From: Endozoicomonas euniceicola
GTDB taxonomy: Bacteria; Pseudomonadota; Gammaproteobacteria; Pseudomonadales; Endozoicomonadaceae
Direction: 5' to 3'
DNA length: 64,000 bases
Assembly: GCF_025562755.1 (NCBI RefSeq)
Contig: NZ_CP103300.1
Coordinates: forward strand, 2,783,501-2,847,500
Position numbers and translations under genes: made by a program. Numbering within the stretch: the first letter of the stretch is position 1; each line of letters starts with the position of its first letter. This document shows, in pieces, positions 16,319 through 25,885 of this stretch. Under the pieces are notes generated by a model, which was not told where the DNA came from, ran no database searches, and saw nothing but the letters and a program-made list of their open reading frames with translations.

Positions 16319-17631
16319 TGGCCAGAAAATCTTCTGTAAGGCTGGCCGCGGCCACTGCCGTTACCAGGGTCATATCCGGTGAATCCCTGAGTCAGGTTCT
16401 GCCTGATCTGCAGGAAACCTTGCCAAAAAAAGATCAGGCTCTGCTGGCCGAGCTCTGTTACGGCACACTGCGCTACTACTTCCGCCTCAGTGCCTGGCTG
16501 AACAAGCTGGTTGATAAGCCGCTCAAAAAGAAGGAGCAGGTGGTACACAGCCTGATTCTGGTGGGGTTGTACCAGCTGTTCTACACCCGCATTCCGGCAC
16601 ACGCCGCCATCGGGGAAACCGTTCAGGTGACGCGCAGCATGGGCAAAGCCTGGGCGAGAGGGCTGGTTAATGGCGTCCTGCGTAATGCCCAGCGTAATAG
16701 TGACGAGCTGAACGACCTGGACGATCAGGACAGCGACCATTTCGATGAAATCTGCGCCACCGCCCATCCGGCATGGTTAATCGGTAAGCTGAAAAAAGGC
16801 TGGCCAGAACACTGGCAGGGTATTCTCAAGGCGAACAACAGCCAGCCCCCCATGACTCTGCGAGTCAATGAGAAACACCTGTCCCGTGATCGCTATCTGA
16901 AAAAGCTGCTGGATCATTGCATTCAGGCTTCACCGTCCACCATAGCCCCCCAGGCCATCACTCTGGCAAAGCCTGTGCCTGTGGATGAGCTGCCAGGCTT
17001 TGCCGAGGGCTGGGTCAGCGTTCAGGATGAATCTGCGCAACTGGCTGGTGTCTTGATTGATACGAAATCTGGCGAAAAGGTTCTCGACGCCTGCTGTGCT
17101 CCGGGAGGTAAAACCTGCCACCTGCTCGAGTTAAACGAGGGTATAAAGCTGGACGCACTGGATGTGGATGACAAGCGACTGGCAAGGGTTCAGCAGAACC
17201 TTGACCGTATCGGCTTATCCGCCCGCCTGATGCATGGCGATGGTACACAGCCTGAGCAGTGGTGGGACAATCAACTGTACGACCATATTCTGCTGGATGC
17301 TCCCTGTTCAGCAACCGGGGTTATACGCCGGCACCCGGACATCAAGTTACTGCGTCAACCGGAAGACATTGATGCACTGGCCCGGTTACAGCAACGCATT
17401 TTCAATACCATGTGGACATTGCTTAAACCGGGCGGCACTCTGTTATACGCTACCTGTTCAGTCATGCCTGCTGAAAACAGCAAACAGGTTGAAGCATTTC
17501 TGAGCAGCCACCCGGACGCCTGCCTGCAAACCATTGAAGGCAACTGGGGTTATGACACCGGATTTGGACGACAGATTTTCCCCGGTAGTGGGGATGGATT
17601 CTTTTATAGCCTGATCAAAAAACAGGCATAG
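16318..17631 (+). CDS. rsmB: 16S rRNA m5C967 methyltransferase RsmB
   Basis: RsmB (437 residues) methylates C967 of 16S rRNA with SAM. An N-terminal NusB-like RNA-binding domain (about 1-140, with LAELCYGTLRYYFRLSAWLN) is followed by a Rossmann methyltransferase. Visible there are VLDACCAPGGKTCHL (SAM-binding motif I), LLDAPCSATGVIRRHPD with the PCS Cys, and YATCSVMPAEN with the TCS nucleophile. Length and order are normal. It is coupled to fmt by the TAATG overlap. Confidence 0.97.
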   Translation: MARKSSVRLAAATAVTRVISGESLSQVLPDLQETLPKKDQALLAELCYGTLRYYFRLSAWLNKLVDKPLKKKEQVVHSLILVGLYQLFYTRIPAHAAIGETVQVTRSMGKAWARGLVNGVLRNAQRNSDELNDLDDQDSDHFDEICATAHPAWLIGKLKKGWPEHWQGILKANNSQPPMTLRVNEKHLSRDRYLKKLLDHCIQASPSTIAPQAITLAKPVPVDELPGFAEGWVSVQDESAQLAGVLIDTKSGEKVLDACCAPGGKTCHLLELNEGIKLDALDVDDKRLARVQQNLDRIGLSARLMHGDGTQPEQWWDNQLYDHILLDAPCSATGVIRRHPDIKLLRQPEDIDALARLQQRIFNTMWTLLKPGGTLLYATCSVMPAENSKQVEAFLSSHPDACLQTIEGNWGYDTGFGRQIFPGSGDGFFYSLIKKQA

Positions 17632-17652
17632 GGCAGTTAAGGATACTGAGTC

Positions 17653-19026
17653 ATGAAGATTATCATTCTTGGGGCAGGTCAGGTGGGTGGAACCCTCGCT
17701 GAAAACCTTGCCAGTGAGGAAAATGATATCACCGTAGTCGACACCGATGGTGAGCGACTCCGGGAGCTGCAGGACAGAATTGATATTCGTACCATACAGG
17801 GAATGGCGTCTTTCCCCTCAGTACTCAAGCAGGCTGGGGCTGATGAAGCGGATATGCTGGTTGCCGTCACCAACAGTGACGAAGTCAACATGATCTCATG
17901 CCAGATTGCCTACACCATGTTTCATACACCTGCCAAAATTGCCCGAATCCGACAGGCAGCGTATCTGAGCAGAGACAACCTGTTTGGTGACGATGCTCTG
18001 CCGGTAGACGTCCTGATCAGTCCGGAGCAAGTGGTGACTAACTACATCAGACGCTTGCTGGAACGCCCCGGGGCTTTGCAGGTTCTGGATTTTGCCGGAG
18101 GGCGCGCCCAGCTTGTGGCTATGAAAGCATACTACGGTGGTCCGCTGGTTGGTCAGGAGCTGCGTTATCTGAAAGAGCATATGCCAAACGTCGAGAGTCG
18201 TGTGGCTGCCATTTTCCGCCGGGGTCAGCCGATCATGCCCAAGGGGACAACGGTTCTGGAAGCAGACGACGAAGTCTTTTTTATTGCCGACCGTCGTCAT
18301 ATTCGTGATGTGATGAGCGAGATGCAGCGCCTGGATGACGATTATAAACGTATTATTATTGCCGGGGGCGGCAATATCGGTTTGCGGCTGGCGCAATCGG
18401 CGGAAAATGATTTCAAGGTTAAAATCATTGAGCGCAGTATGTCACGCTGCCAGTTCCTGTCGGAAACGCTGACCAAGGCCATGGTTTTCAACGGCAATGC
18501 TTCCGATAAAGAGTTACTGATCGCAGAAAATATTGAAGAAACGGATGTGTTCTGCGCTCTGACCAACGATGACGAAGCCAACGTTATGGCGGCCATGCTT
18601 GCCAAAAGGCTCGGTGCCCGCAAGGTGATGGCACTGATCAACAACCCTGCCTACGTTGACCTGGTACAGGGGGGTGAAATTGATATTGCGATATCACCAC
18701 AGCTGGCGACAATAGGCAGCCTGCTGAAGCATGTCCGCAAGGGCGACGTGGTCAACGTACACTCTCTGCGTCGTGGCGCGGCAGAGGCTATGGAAGCCAT
18801 TGCCCATGGCGATGAGAATTCATCGAAAGTGGTAGGGCGCACGGTTCAGGAGGTGGAGTTGCCACCGGGCACTACCATTGGCGCTATTGTCCGTAACGAT
18901 GAGGTGTTGATTGCACACGACACAACTCGTATTGAGTCCGGCGATCATATTATTCTGTTCCTGACCAATAAAAAACGCATCCACGAAGTGGAGCGACTTT
19001 TTCAGGTGGGTCTGGGATTTTTCTGA
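17653..19026 (+). CDS. trkA: Trk K+ uptake regulatory NAD-binding protein TrkA
   Basis: TrkA (457 residues) is the cytosolic regulatory ring of the Trk potassium transporter. It has the duplicated RCK_N/RCK_C architecture: IILGAGQVGGTLAENL (residues 3-18) and IIIAGGGNIGLRLAQ (about 235-249) are the two NAD-binding glycine loops. Each is followed by a RCK_C region (VVGRTVQEVELPPGTTIGAI near 395). A hairpin separates it from trkH, its membrane partner. Confidence 0.97.
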   Translation: MKIIILGAGQVGGTLAENLASEENDITVVDTDGERLRELQDRIDIRTIQGMASFPSVLKQAGADEADMLVAVTNSDEVNMISCQIAYTMFHTPAKIARIRQAAYLSRDNLFGDDALPVDVLISPEQVVTNYIRRLLERPGALQVLDFAGGRAQLVAMKAYYGGPLVGQELRYLKEHMPNVESRVAAIFRRGQPIMPKGTTVLEADDEVFFIADRRHIRDVMSEMQRLDDDYKRIIIAGGGNIGLRLAQSAENDFKVKIIERSMSRCQFLSETLTKAMVFNGNASDKELLIAENIEETDVFCALTNDDEANVMAAMLAKRLGARKVMALINNPAYVDLVQGGEIDIAISPQLATIGSLLKHVRKGDVVNVHSLRRGAAEAMEAIAHGDENSSKVVGRTVQEVELPPGTTIGAIVRNDEVLIAHDTTRIESGDHIILFLTNKKRIHEVERLFQVGLGFF

Positions 19027-19040
19027 CTTTTAACACAATA

Positions 19041-19069
19041 CCGGGGCATTGAAACGTTCAATGCCCCGG
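19041..19069. repeat. 13-bp perfect hairpin between trkA and trkH
   Basis: Arms CCGGGGCATTGAA (19041-19053) and TTCAATGCCCCGG (19057-19069) pair perfectly around an ACG loop, 15 bases after the trkA stop. There is no T-tract on the + strand, so it is not a standard terminator. It may be a processing or mRNA-stability element that sets the TrkA/TrkH ratio. Confidence 0.75.
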
Positions 19070-19142
19070 GCCTGATAAAAAAGGAGCGCTGACTCCACTC
19101 AGGCCTTTGCATGGCAGCAAGAAAAACAAAAACAGGGGTTGT

Positions 19143-20591
19143 ATGCAATTTACAGTGGTTCTGCCCGTTCTGGGCTTCCTATTGATGGTATTCAGTCTGT
19201 CGAATATCCCGCCCATGATGGTCGCGTTAATCTATGGCGAGGCCGAGGTTTCACTCTTTATCTGCACGTTCTTGCTGACGTTACTGGGCGGGCTGTCCAT
19301 GTGGCTTCCCTACCGGAAGATACAGGGCAATATGAGAATCCGGGACGGTTTTGTCATTACGGTGCTGTTCTGGCTGGTTCTCGGGCTGGTTGGCTCTTTG
19401 CCTTTTCTGATGATGAAAGTGCCTTCATTGTCAGTGACTGACGCGATCTTTGAATCCATGTCAGGGCTGACCACCACCGGAGCGACCATTCTCACCGGGC
19501 TCGACCACATGCCACGTTCGATCCTGTTTTATCGCCAGCAGCTCCAGTGGTTTGGCGGGATGGGAATCATCGTTCTTGCCGTCGCCATCATGCCAATGCT
19601 GGGCATTGGCGGCATGCAGCTGTATCGCACGGAAACCCCCGGGCCAGTAAAAGACACCAAGCTGACACCTCGTATCAAGGAAACCGCCAAAGCACTCTGG
19701 AAGCTTTATGTAGCCTTAACCGTCACCTGCGCCATTGGCTATAAGCTGGCAGGCATGGACTGGTTCGATGCCATCAGCCACAGCTTCTCAACCGTTGCCA
19801 TCGGTGGCTTCTCAACCCACGATGCCAGCATTGGTTATTTCCAGTCCCCCCTGATTAATGGAATGACGACTTTTTTCATGTTTGTTGCGGGTATTAACTT
19901 TGCCCTGCATTTCTTTGCCTGGCGCAACAAAACCCTCTCCCATTATCCAGGGGACTCGGAAACCAAAGGGTATGTACTAATCCTCTTAACCGTTGCCCTG
20001 ATTACGGTGCTGACCCTGTATCTGTCGGATACTTATAGTCTCTGGAAAGCGGTTGAGTACGGTGTCTTTGAAGTGGTGTCAATTGCCACAACAACCGGTT
20101 ATTCAAGCAGCGGTTTCTCAATCTGGCCCACCTTTCTGCCACTGTTGCTGTTTATTAACAGTTTTGTCGGGGGGTGTTCCGGTTCAACAGCGGGCGGCAT
20201 GAAAGTGGTGCGCATCATGCTCATCTTCAAACAGGGCATTCGGGAGTTGCATCGTCTGGTTCATCCTAACGCAATTATTACGATCAAACTGGGCGGACAG
20301 CCAGTACATAGCCGAACAGGTGAGGCAGTCTGGGGGTTCTTTGCAACTTATGTCTTTCTGCTGGTTGTCATGTTTCTGCTGTTGATGGCAACGGGGCTGG
20401 ATATTGTGACCGCCTTTTCTACAGTGGCTTCCTGCATGAACAACCTGGGTCCGGCGCTTGGCGAAGCAGCTGGCAACTATGAAAGTCTGCCCGATGTGGC
20501 TAAATGGATTCTGACCTTTGCCATGCTGCTGGGACGGCTGGAAATATTTACCCTACTGGTACTTTTTACCCCGGTCTTCTGGCGTTATTAA
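19143..20591 (+). CDS. trkH: Trk potassium transporter membrane subunit TrkH
   Basis: TrkH (482 residues from the ATG at 19143, which has AGGGG six bases upstream; an upstream TTG at 19107 is less likely) is the K+-translocating subunit. About ten hydrophobic helices and four pore-loop repeats are visible, including SGLTTTGATIL near residue 110, STVAIGGFSTHD, TTTGYSSSGF with FVGGCSGSTAGGMK, and TVASCMNNLGPALG. These are the selectivity-filter glycines of the SKT family. It works with TrkA just upstream. Confidence 0.96.
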   Translation: MQFTVVLPVLGFLLMVFSLSNIPPMMVALIYGEAEVSLFICTFLLTLLGGLSMWLPYRKIQGNMRIRDGFVITVLFWLVLGLVGSLPFLMMKVPSLSVTDAIFESMSGLTTTGATILTGLDHMPRSILFYRQQLQWFGGMGIIVLAVAIMPMLGIGGMQLYRTETPGPVKDTKLTPRIKETAKALWKLYVALTVTCAIGYKLAGMDWFDAISHSFSTVAIGGFSTHDASIGYFQSPLINGMTTFFMFVAGINFALHFFAWRNKTLSHYPGDSETKGYVLILLTVALITVLTLYLSDTYSLWKAVEYGVFEVVSIATTTGYSSSGFSIWPTFLPLLLFINSFVGGCSGSTAGGMKVVRIMLIFKQGIRELHRLVHPNAIITIKLGGQPVHSRTGEAVWGFFATYVFLLVVMFLLLMATGLDIVTAFSTVASCMNNLGPALGEAAGNYESLPDVAKWILTFAMLLGRLEIFTLLVLFTPVFWRY

Positions 20592-20647
20592 GTTTATGAT
20601 TCGCCGAACCGATAAAAATCATACGTATTAACTAAGCGGTTTATCAA

Positions 20648-22597
20648 ATGCCCATTGCCTCCGAACCGCCATTCACCCGTCCACCTTATTCATCAGATAC
20701 TGATCACCTTCCACCCGGCGGACACACTGACGAAAGGGTAAGAAAAACAGCTGAACCCTCAGGGTTATCAGCTGCGGGGGGGGAAGCCGGGAAACACACG
20801 CCTCTGAGGGCGAGGAATATAAGACCTGTCGCCGCCTCTCCCACCGTTAACGCGAGGGCTGTAGCCAAAGCAAACTATATACAGCAGTTACGTAAAACCA
20901 CTGTCCTGCAGGCTCAGGCCAGCCTGGTCAATCACATCCCCGCATTAAAAAGGCTGGGAGGCGACCCTGCCGGTATTCCGGCTAACCTCGGTTTTTCTAT
21001 TTCCTATAACGATAAAGGAACGCTTATCAGTGTGGTGCCGCCCGATGAACGTTTAAGGGCGAATCCACAAAAGTACAATGAGATAAAAACCAGACTGATA
21101 AGAAAACTGGAGCAGATTGAAAACCAGTACAAAGGCACTAAAAAACAAGACCTATTCAATAAAACTGCTACCGCAGAAGAACAGTTAAGGATCAGCAAAG
21201 AGGCTTTAAGCGAAACCGGTGCTTCAATGCCTGTTGTTGATTACAGGCAGTTTATGATTCCTCTTGGTTCAATGGTGAGCCGGCCAGCCCCCCCCTCTAA
21301 TCCAGGTGCAGGTGCAGCCGCAGCAGCCCGACCCGGTGAGTTTATGCTTGAGAGGGAAAGACGAAGGCATGGTGCACCAGTACCAACAGGCTCAGGAGCT
21401 TCGGGTGGTTTTAAACTGGATCAGTCTGATGTTGACAGAGTTCGCTTTATCTCAGCGGGAGAGTCGAATTTGCTGGAAACCCCATCCTCAACATCATCAC
21501 ACCGTTTACTGAAACAGGCCTACTTTGGTTTCAGAAGTGCAGATGCTGACTGGTTGGAGAACTCTCATATCGCTTTTCAATCTTCAGAGCCTACAACCTT
21601 TGAGCGTATTGCGTATTCAAACAGCAATCACCAGGTCCTCAAAAAATTCAAGGTACAGCTGCAACCTAAATCCAGTCGGGACTACGTTCCGGGCGATGAA
21701 ATTCTTGTTGTTAAAGACATGAGCACCAACCAGCTAAAACTGGTAAGAGCTGGCTCGTTCGATGGCGAAGATGCAGGAGGAGGCGGTTTTCCCGGGTACT
21801 CAATCAAAGGGGCGGAGAGAGCCTTAGCCTACTTAAAGAGTAAGGTGGTTGGCAATCATAAGCCTTACCAGCATTTGCACGCAGGCAATCTTGGCAATAT
21901 AGCGGAATGGACTTGTGGTTTTAATTCGCTTCAGGTAGCTATTTTTATGGCAACTGGTATTAAAGTTCCATTTCCGGTTCTGGTTGCAGTAATTGAAGAC
22001 AAAATCGATGAAATGCCTGCTGCAGCTCAGCAACGTATCAGAAACGAATTGCTCAGGAAACGCTACAGTTTTGACCCGACTCTTCTGCAAATCCTGTTGG
22101 GAGACACCGACCGCTATAAGAAACCACCTTTCAGGGAAGCCTATGAAGGCTATGTCCTGATTGGTACAGAGCAGGGTTCACCAACAGCACGAGGATTTGG
22201 GCATAACTATAACCGTTGTGATTCAAAAGTCCTGACCCGAAACGAAATAGAAAACCATGATTTTGATAAAGCATCTTCTGTGATTGTCGCCCAGGATCTC
22301 TACGCTTATGCGATTTACAGAGTAAAAATAGGAAGCGGGAGTCACCGTTTCGTTGTTTATGACCCACATAATTTTCATTTCGAAACAGATTTCTTCACTA
22401 ACCCATCCAAAGCTGGATTGAAAATGTTTAATTCAAAACAGGAAGCCTTTCACTATTTATCAACCCGGAAAAATGGTCATGAGAGAAACAGAGGCAAATT
22501 TGATGGCTTCTATAGATTCCCGGACATCATTCTTCAGGATCTTCAGAAGAATATGCTGAAAACCAAAAGCAACTGGGAAAAGCGAGTTATTGGTTAA
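20648..22597 (+). CDS. Papain-like cysteine protease candidate, possible effector
   Basis: I do not recognise a named family for this 649-residue protein. The first 270 residues are low-complexity and disordered-looking (Pro, Ser, Ala, Arg-rich; SNPGAGAAAAARPGE), without a Sec signal, as in many type III effectors. The C-terminal half looks like a papain-like hydrolase. C423 lies in AEWTCGFNSLQVAIF (Cys at a helix start), H566 in GSHRFVVYDPHN, and D572 follows as a candidate third residue. The order Cys-His-Asp and the aromatic strand after His suit C39/C58-type peptidases or deubiquitinases. It is a single gene between trkH and glyQ with no chaperone nearby. Host-directed activity is inferred. 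Confidence 0.65.
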   Translation: MPIASEPPFTRPPYSSDTDHLPPGGHTDERVRKTAEPSGLSAAGGEAGKHTPLRARNIRPVAASPTVNARAVAKANYIQQLRKTTVLQAQASLVNHIPALKRLGGDPAGIPANLGFSISYNDKGTLISVVPPDERLRANPQKYNEIKTRLIRKLEQIENQYKGTKKQDLFNKTATAEEQLRISKEALSETGASMPVVDYRQFMIPLGSMVSRPAPPSNPGAGAAAAARPGEFMLERERRRHGAPVPTGSGASGGFKLDQSDVDRVRFISAGESNLLETPSSTSSHRLLKQAYFGFRSADADWLENSHIAFQSSEPTTFERIAYSNSNHQVLKKFKVQLQPKSSRDYVPGDEILVVKDMSTNQLKLVRAGSFDGEDAGGGGFPGYSIKGAERALAYLKSKVVGNHKPYQHLHAGNLGNIAEWTCGFNSLQVAIFMATGIKVPFPVLVAVIEDKIDEMPAAAQQRIRNELLRKRYSFDPTLLQILLGDTDRYKKPPFREAYEGYVLIGTEQGSPTARGFGHNYNRCDSKVLTRNEIENHDFDKASSVIVAQDLYAYAIYRVKIGSGSHRFVVYDPHNFHFETDFFTNPSKAGLKMFNSKQEAFHYLSTRKNGHERNRGKFDGFYRFPDIILQDLQKNMLKTKSNWEKRVIG

Positions 22598-22634
22598 CTC
22601 ACTCCCCCGCAGACAAGTAGTCCCTACAACTCTT

Positions 22635-22696
22635 TTATCCACATCAATTAACATCTTATCCACAACCTTATACTATCCGCCGTAAAACGTTATAAT
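22635..22696 (+). promoter_or_regulatory. glyQS promoter region with two DnaA boxes
   Basis: Two perfect TTATCCACA boxes occur at 22635-22643 and 22656-22664 in the same orientation, 21 bp apart. A TATAAT (22691-22696) lies 17 bp after a weak TTATAC (22668-22673), so the second box abuts the -35. This suggests that glyQS transcription responds to DnaA. The promoter call is by eye. Confidence 0.6.
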
Positions 22697-22766
22697 CCGC
22701 CACTGTTTACGATAATTCTTCCCCATTTTCCGGCTAACCGAATTCGAGCCTCCATGAGGTAATAAA

Positions 22767-23738
22767 GTGACTGCTCAAAGCACGCCTGACATCAAAACAT
22801 TCCAGGGCCTCATTCTTGCCCTGCAGCAATTCTGGGCCAAACAGGGTTGCGTGATCATGCAACCACTGGATATGGAAGTAGGAGCTGGCACTTTTCACCC
22901 TGCCACCTTCCTGCGTGCCATTGGTCCTGAAAACTGGAACTCTGCCTATGTGCAGCCAAGCCGCCGTCCAACCGATGGCCGCTATGGTGAGAACCCCAAC
23001 CGTCTGCAGCACTACTACCAGTTTCAGGTAGTGATGAAGCCTTCCCCGGCGAATATTCAGGACCTGTACCTGGACTCCCTGCGCGAGATGGGCATTGACC
23101 CTCTGGTACACGATATTCGTTTTGTAGAAGACAACTGGGAATCCCCGACCCTGGGTGCCTGGGGTCTGGGCTGGGAAGTCTGGATGAACGGTATGGAAGT
23201 GACTCAGTTCACTTACTTCCAGCAGGTCGGTGGCATTGAATGCTTCCCGGTCACCGGTGAGATCACTTACGGTCTGGAACGTCTGGCCATGTATATTCAG
23301 GGCGTGGACAACGTTTACGACCTGGTATGGACAGAAGGCCCCCAGGGTACTGTCACCTACGGCGACGTGTTCCTGCAGCAGGAAGTGGAAATGTCCACTT
23401 TCAACTTCGAGCATGCCGACACTCAGGAACTGTTCCACCAGTTCAATTTCTTTGAAGGTGAGTCTGCCCGCCTGGTTGAGCTAAACCTGCCTCTGCCTGC
23501 TTACGAGTATGTGCTGAAAGCTTCCCACACCTTCAACCTGCTGGATGCCCGTCATGCCATTTCGGTTACTGAGCGTCAGCGCTACATCCTGCGAGTACGG
23601 ACACTGGCCCGCGCTGTGGCTAAAGCTTACTTCGACGCACGCCATAAGCTGGGCTTCCCAATGGCCAGCGATGAGATTCGTGAAGACGCTCTTAATGAAA
23701 TAAGTGCGCAACAGCTCTCTGCTCAGGAGAAAAAGTAA
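22767..23738 (+). CDS. glyQ: Glycyl-tRNA synthetase alpha subunit
   Basis: GlyQ (323 residues) is the catalytic alpha subunit of the heterotetrameric glycine-tRNA ligase. The core begins FQGLILALQQFWAKQGCVIMQP. Class II motifs are visible as YVQPSRRPTDGRYGENPNRLQHYYQFQ and EVTQFTYFQQVGGIECFPV. The start is a GTG with GAGGT upstream. It overlaps glyS by one base (TAATG), so the subunits are made together. Confidence 0.98.
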   Translation: MTAQSTPDIKTFQGLILALQQFWAKQGCVIMQPLDMEVGAGTFHPATFLRAIGPENWNSAYVQPSRRPTDGRYGENPNRLQHYYQFQVVMKPSPANIQDLYLDSLREMGIDPLVHDIRFVEDNWESPTLGAWGLGWEVWMNGMEVTQFTYFQQVGGIECFPVTGEITYGLERLAMYIQGVDNVYDLVWTEGPQGTVTYGDVFLQQEVEMSTFNFEHADTQELFHQFNFFEGESARLVELNLPLPAYEYVLKASHTFNLLDARHAISVTERQRYILRVRTLARAVAKAYFDARHKLGFPMASDEIREDALNEISAQQLSAQEKK

Positions 23739-25828
23739 TGAGTAAACAAGATTTCCTGGTTGAGCTGGGTACAGAAGAACTGCCACCAAAAGCTTTGAAA
23801 AAACTGTCTGCTGCCTTCACTGACGGCATTATTGATGGTCTGAAAGACGCGCAACTCTCCTTTGAAGGCTTTGAGTCTTTCGCTGCACCACGCCGACTGG
23901 CACTGCTGGTAAAAGGTCTGGAAACCGCCCAGCCTGACCAGAAACTGGAACGACGTGGTCCTGCGGTTAAGGCTGCCTTTGATGCTGAGGGTAACCCAAC
24001 CCGTGCCGCTGAAGGTTTTGCCCGCTCTAACGGTGTCACCGTTGAGCAGCTGGAGCAACAGGAAACCCCGAAAGGCGCCTGGCTGGTTTTCCGCGCCATT
24101 CAGCCGGGACTGCAAACCAAAGAACTGCTACCTGAAATCGTCTCCAAATCACTGGCGGCTCTGCCGATTCCCAAGCGTATGCGCTGGGGTGCCAGCCGGG
24201 CTGAATTTGTTCGTCCGGTTCACTGGCTGGTGATGCTGATGGATTCTGAAGTCGTCGATTGCGAAATCCTTGGACTGAAAAGCGGCAATACCACCAAAGG
24301 CCACCGCTTCCATGCCAACAAAGCGCTGACCATTAACGCAGCGGCAGATTACCAGAAGCTGCTGCTGGAAGAAGGTAAGGTCGTTGCCGACTTTGCAGCT
24401 CGCCGCAGAACCATTAAAACCAAAGTGAACGAAGTGGCTGCTGCCGCTGGCGGTACCGCGGTGATTGATGAAGACCTGCTGGACGAAGTGGCGGCATTGA
24501 ACGAATGGCCTGTGCCTCTGTCCGGCCAGTTCGATAAAGCGTTTCTGGAAGTACCGGCAGAAGCTCTGATCTCTTCCATGAAAGCGCATCAGAAATACTT
24601 TCATATGGTGGATGCGGAAGGCCTGCTGATGCCTTACTTCATCACTGTGTCCAATATTGAAAGCCTTGACCCGACTCAGGTGGTGGAAGGTAACGAAAAA
24701 GTTATCCGCCCACGTCTGGCTGACGCCAGGTTCTTCTTCGATACCGACAAGAAGACCACACTGGAAGCCCGCCGTGAGAATCTGAAGCCTGTTGTATTCC
24801 AGCAGCAGTTAGGTTCTGTTTATGACAAGACGGATCGTATCGCCCGTCTGGCCGCTTTTATCGCTGAACAGGAAGGTGGACAGCCTGAGCTGGCTAAACG
24901 TGCCGGTGAACTGTGCAAGTCAGACCTGAACTCTGAAATGGTTCTGGAGTTCCCGGAACTGCAAGGCATCATGGGTCAATACTACGGTGCCTTTGACGGT
25001 GAGGCAGAAGAGGTGTGCGTTGCTCTGAACGAACAGTATATGCCACGCTTTGCGGGTGATAAACTGCCGTCCAATCTTACGGGAAGCGCTGTTGCCATTG
25101 CCGACAAAATTGACACCCTGACCGGTATCTTCGGTATCAAACAGCCACCCTCTGGCAGCAAAGACCCATTTGCGCTGCGTCGTGCGACTCTGGGTGTTCT
25201 GCGTATCATCGTTGAGAAAAAGCTGGATCTGGACCTGCGGGACCTGATTAATCATGCTATTGAAGGTTACAAGGCACAGGGCGTTGAACTGCCGGCCAGT
25301 GAAGGCCTGACAGAAACGATTCTGGAATTTATGCTGGAGCGTTTCCGTGCCTGGTATCAGGATGAGAATATTCCTGCCGAGGTGTTCCTGTCAGTCATGG
25401 CTCTGAAGCCTTCCCAGCCGTTCGATTTTAACCAGCGAATTAAAGCCGTTCATGCTTTCAGCCAGCTGGCTGAAGCCGATGCACTGTCAGCTGCCAACAA
25501 GCGGGTTTCCAACATCATGGCCAAAGCCGGTGATCTGCTGATTCCGGATTCTGTCGATGCTGGCCTGATGAGCGAAGAAGCTGAACAGGTTCTGGCGAAA
25601 GCTCTGGCTGACAAGAAAGTAGAAGTTCAGCCTGCCCTTGAACAGCGTCAGTACAGTCAGGCAATGGAGAGTCTTGCACCATTGAAGGACATTGTTGATA
25701 ACTTCTTCGACAAGGTACTCGTGAATGCAGAAGACGAAGCCACTCGCCTGAATCGTTATGCGCTGTTGAAGCAGCTTCGCAGCCTGTTCCTGCACGTTGC
25801 TGATATTTCGTTGTTACAGAAATCCTGA
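23738..25828 (+). CDS. glyS: Glycyl-tRNA synthetase beta subunit
   Basis: GlyS (696 residues) is the tRNA-binding beta subunit. It starts DFLVELGTEELPPKAL, the family hallmark, contains an HD-like region (KSDLNSEMVLEFPELQGIMGQYYG, then DKIDTLTGIFGI) and ends with an anticodon-binding domain (about 580-690, with NVEDEATR-like NAEDEATRLNRYALL). The length is normal. An intrinsic terminator follows 15 bp after the stop. Confidence 0.98.
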   Translation: MSKQDFLVELGTEELPPKALKKLSAAFTDGIIDGLKDAQLSFEGFESFAAPRRLALLVKGLETAQPDQKLERRGPAVKAAFDAEGNPTRAAEGFARSNGVTVEQLEQQETPKGAWLVFRAIQPGLQTKELLPEIVSKSLAALPIPKRMRWGASRAEFVRPVHWLVMLMDSEVVDCEILGLKSGNTTKGHRFHANKALTINAAADYQKLLLEEGKVVADFAARRRTIKTKVNEVAAAAGGTAVIDEDLLDEVAALNEWPVPLSGQFDKAFLEVPAEALISSMKAHQKYFHMVDAEGLLMPYFITVSNIESLDPTQVVEGNEKVIRPRLADARFFFDTDKKTTLEARRENLKPVVFQQQLGSVYDKTDRIARLAAFIAEQEGGQPELAKRAGELCKSDLNSEMVLEFPELQGIMGQYYGAFDGEAEEVCVALNEQYMPRFAGDKLPSNLTGSAVAIADKIDTLTGIFGIKQPPSGSKDPFALRRATLGVLRIIVEKKLDLDLRDLINHAIEGYKAQGVELPASEGLTETILEFMLERFRAWYQDENIPAEVFLSVMALKPSQPFDFNQRIKAVHAFSQLAEADALSAANKRVSNIMAKAGDLLIPDSVDAGLMSEEAEQVLAKALADKKVEVQPALEQRQYSQAMESLAPLKDIVDNFFDKVLVNAEDEATRLNRYALLKQLRSLFLHVADISLLQKS

Positions 25829-25842
25829 TAAACAGCAATAAA

Positions 25843-25868
25843 AGAGCGGCAAAAGCCGCTCTTTTTTT
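25843..25868 (+). terminator. Intrinsic terminator after glyS
   Basis: An AGAGCGGC/GCCGCTCT stem with an AAAA loop is followed by a run of T. It ends the glyQS transcript just before gmhB. Confidence 0.92.
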
Positions 25869-25885
25869 AGGTATTATATCGGTCT

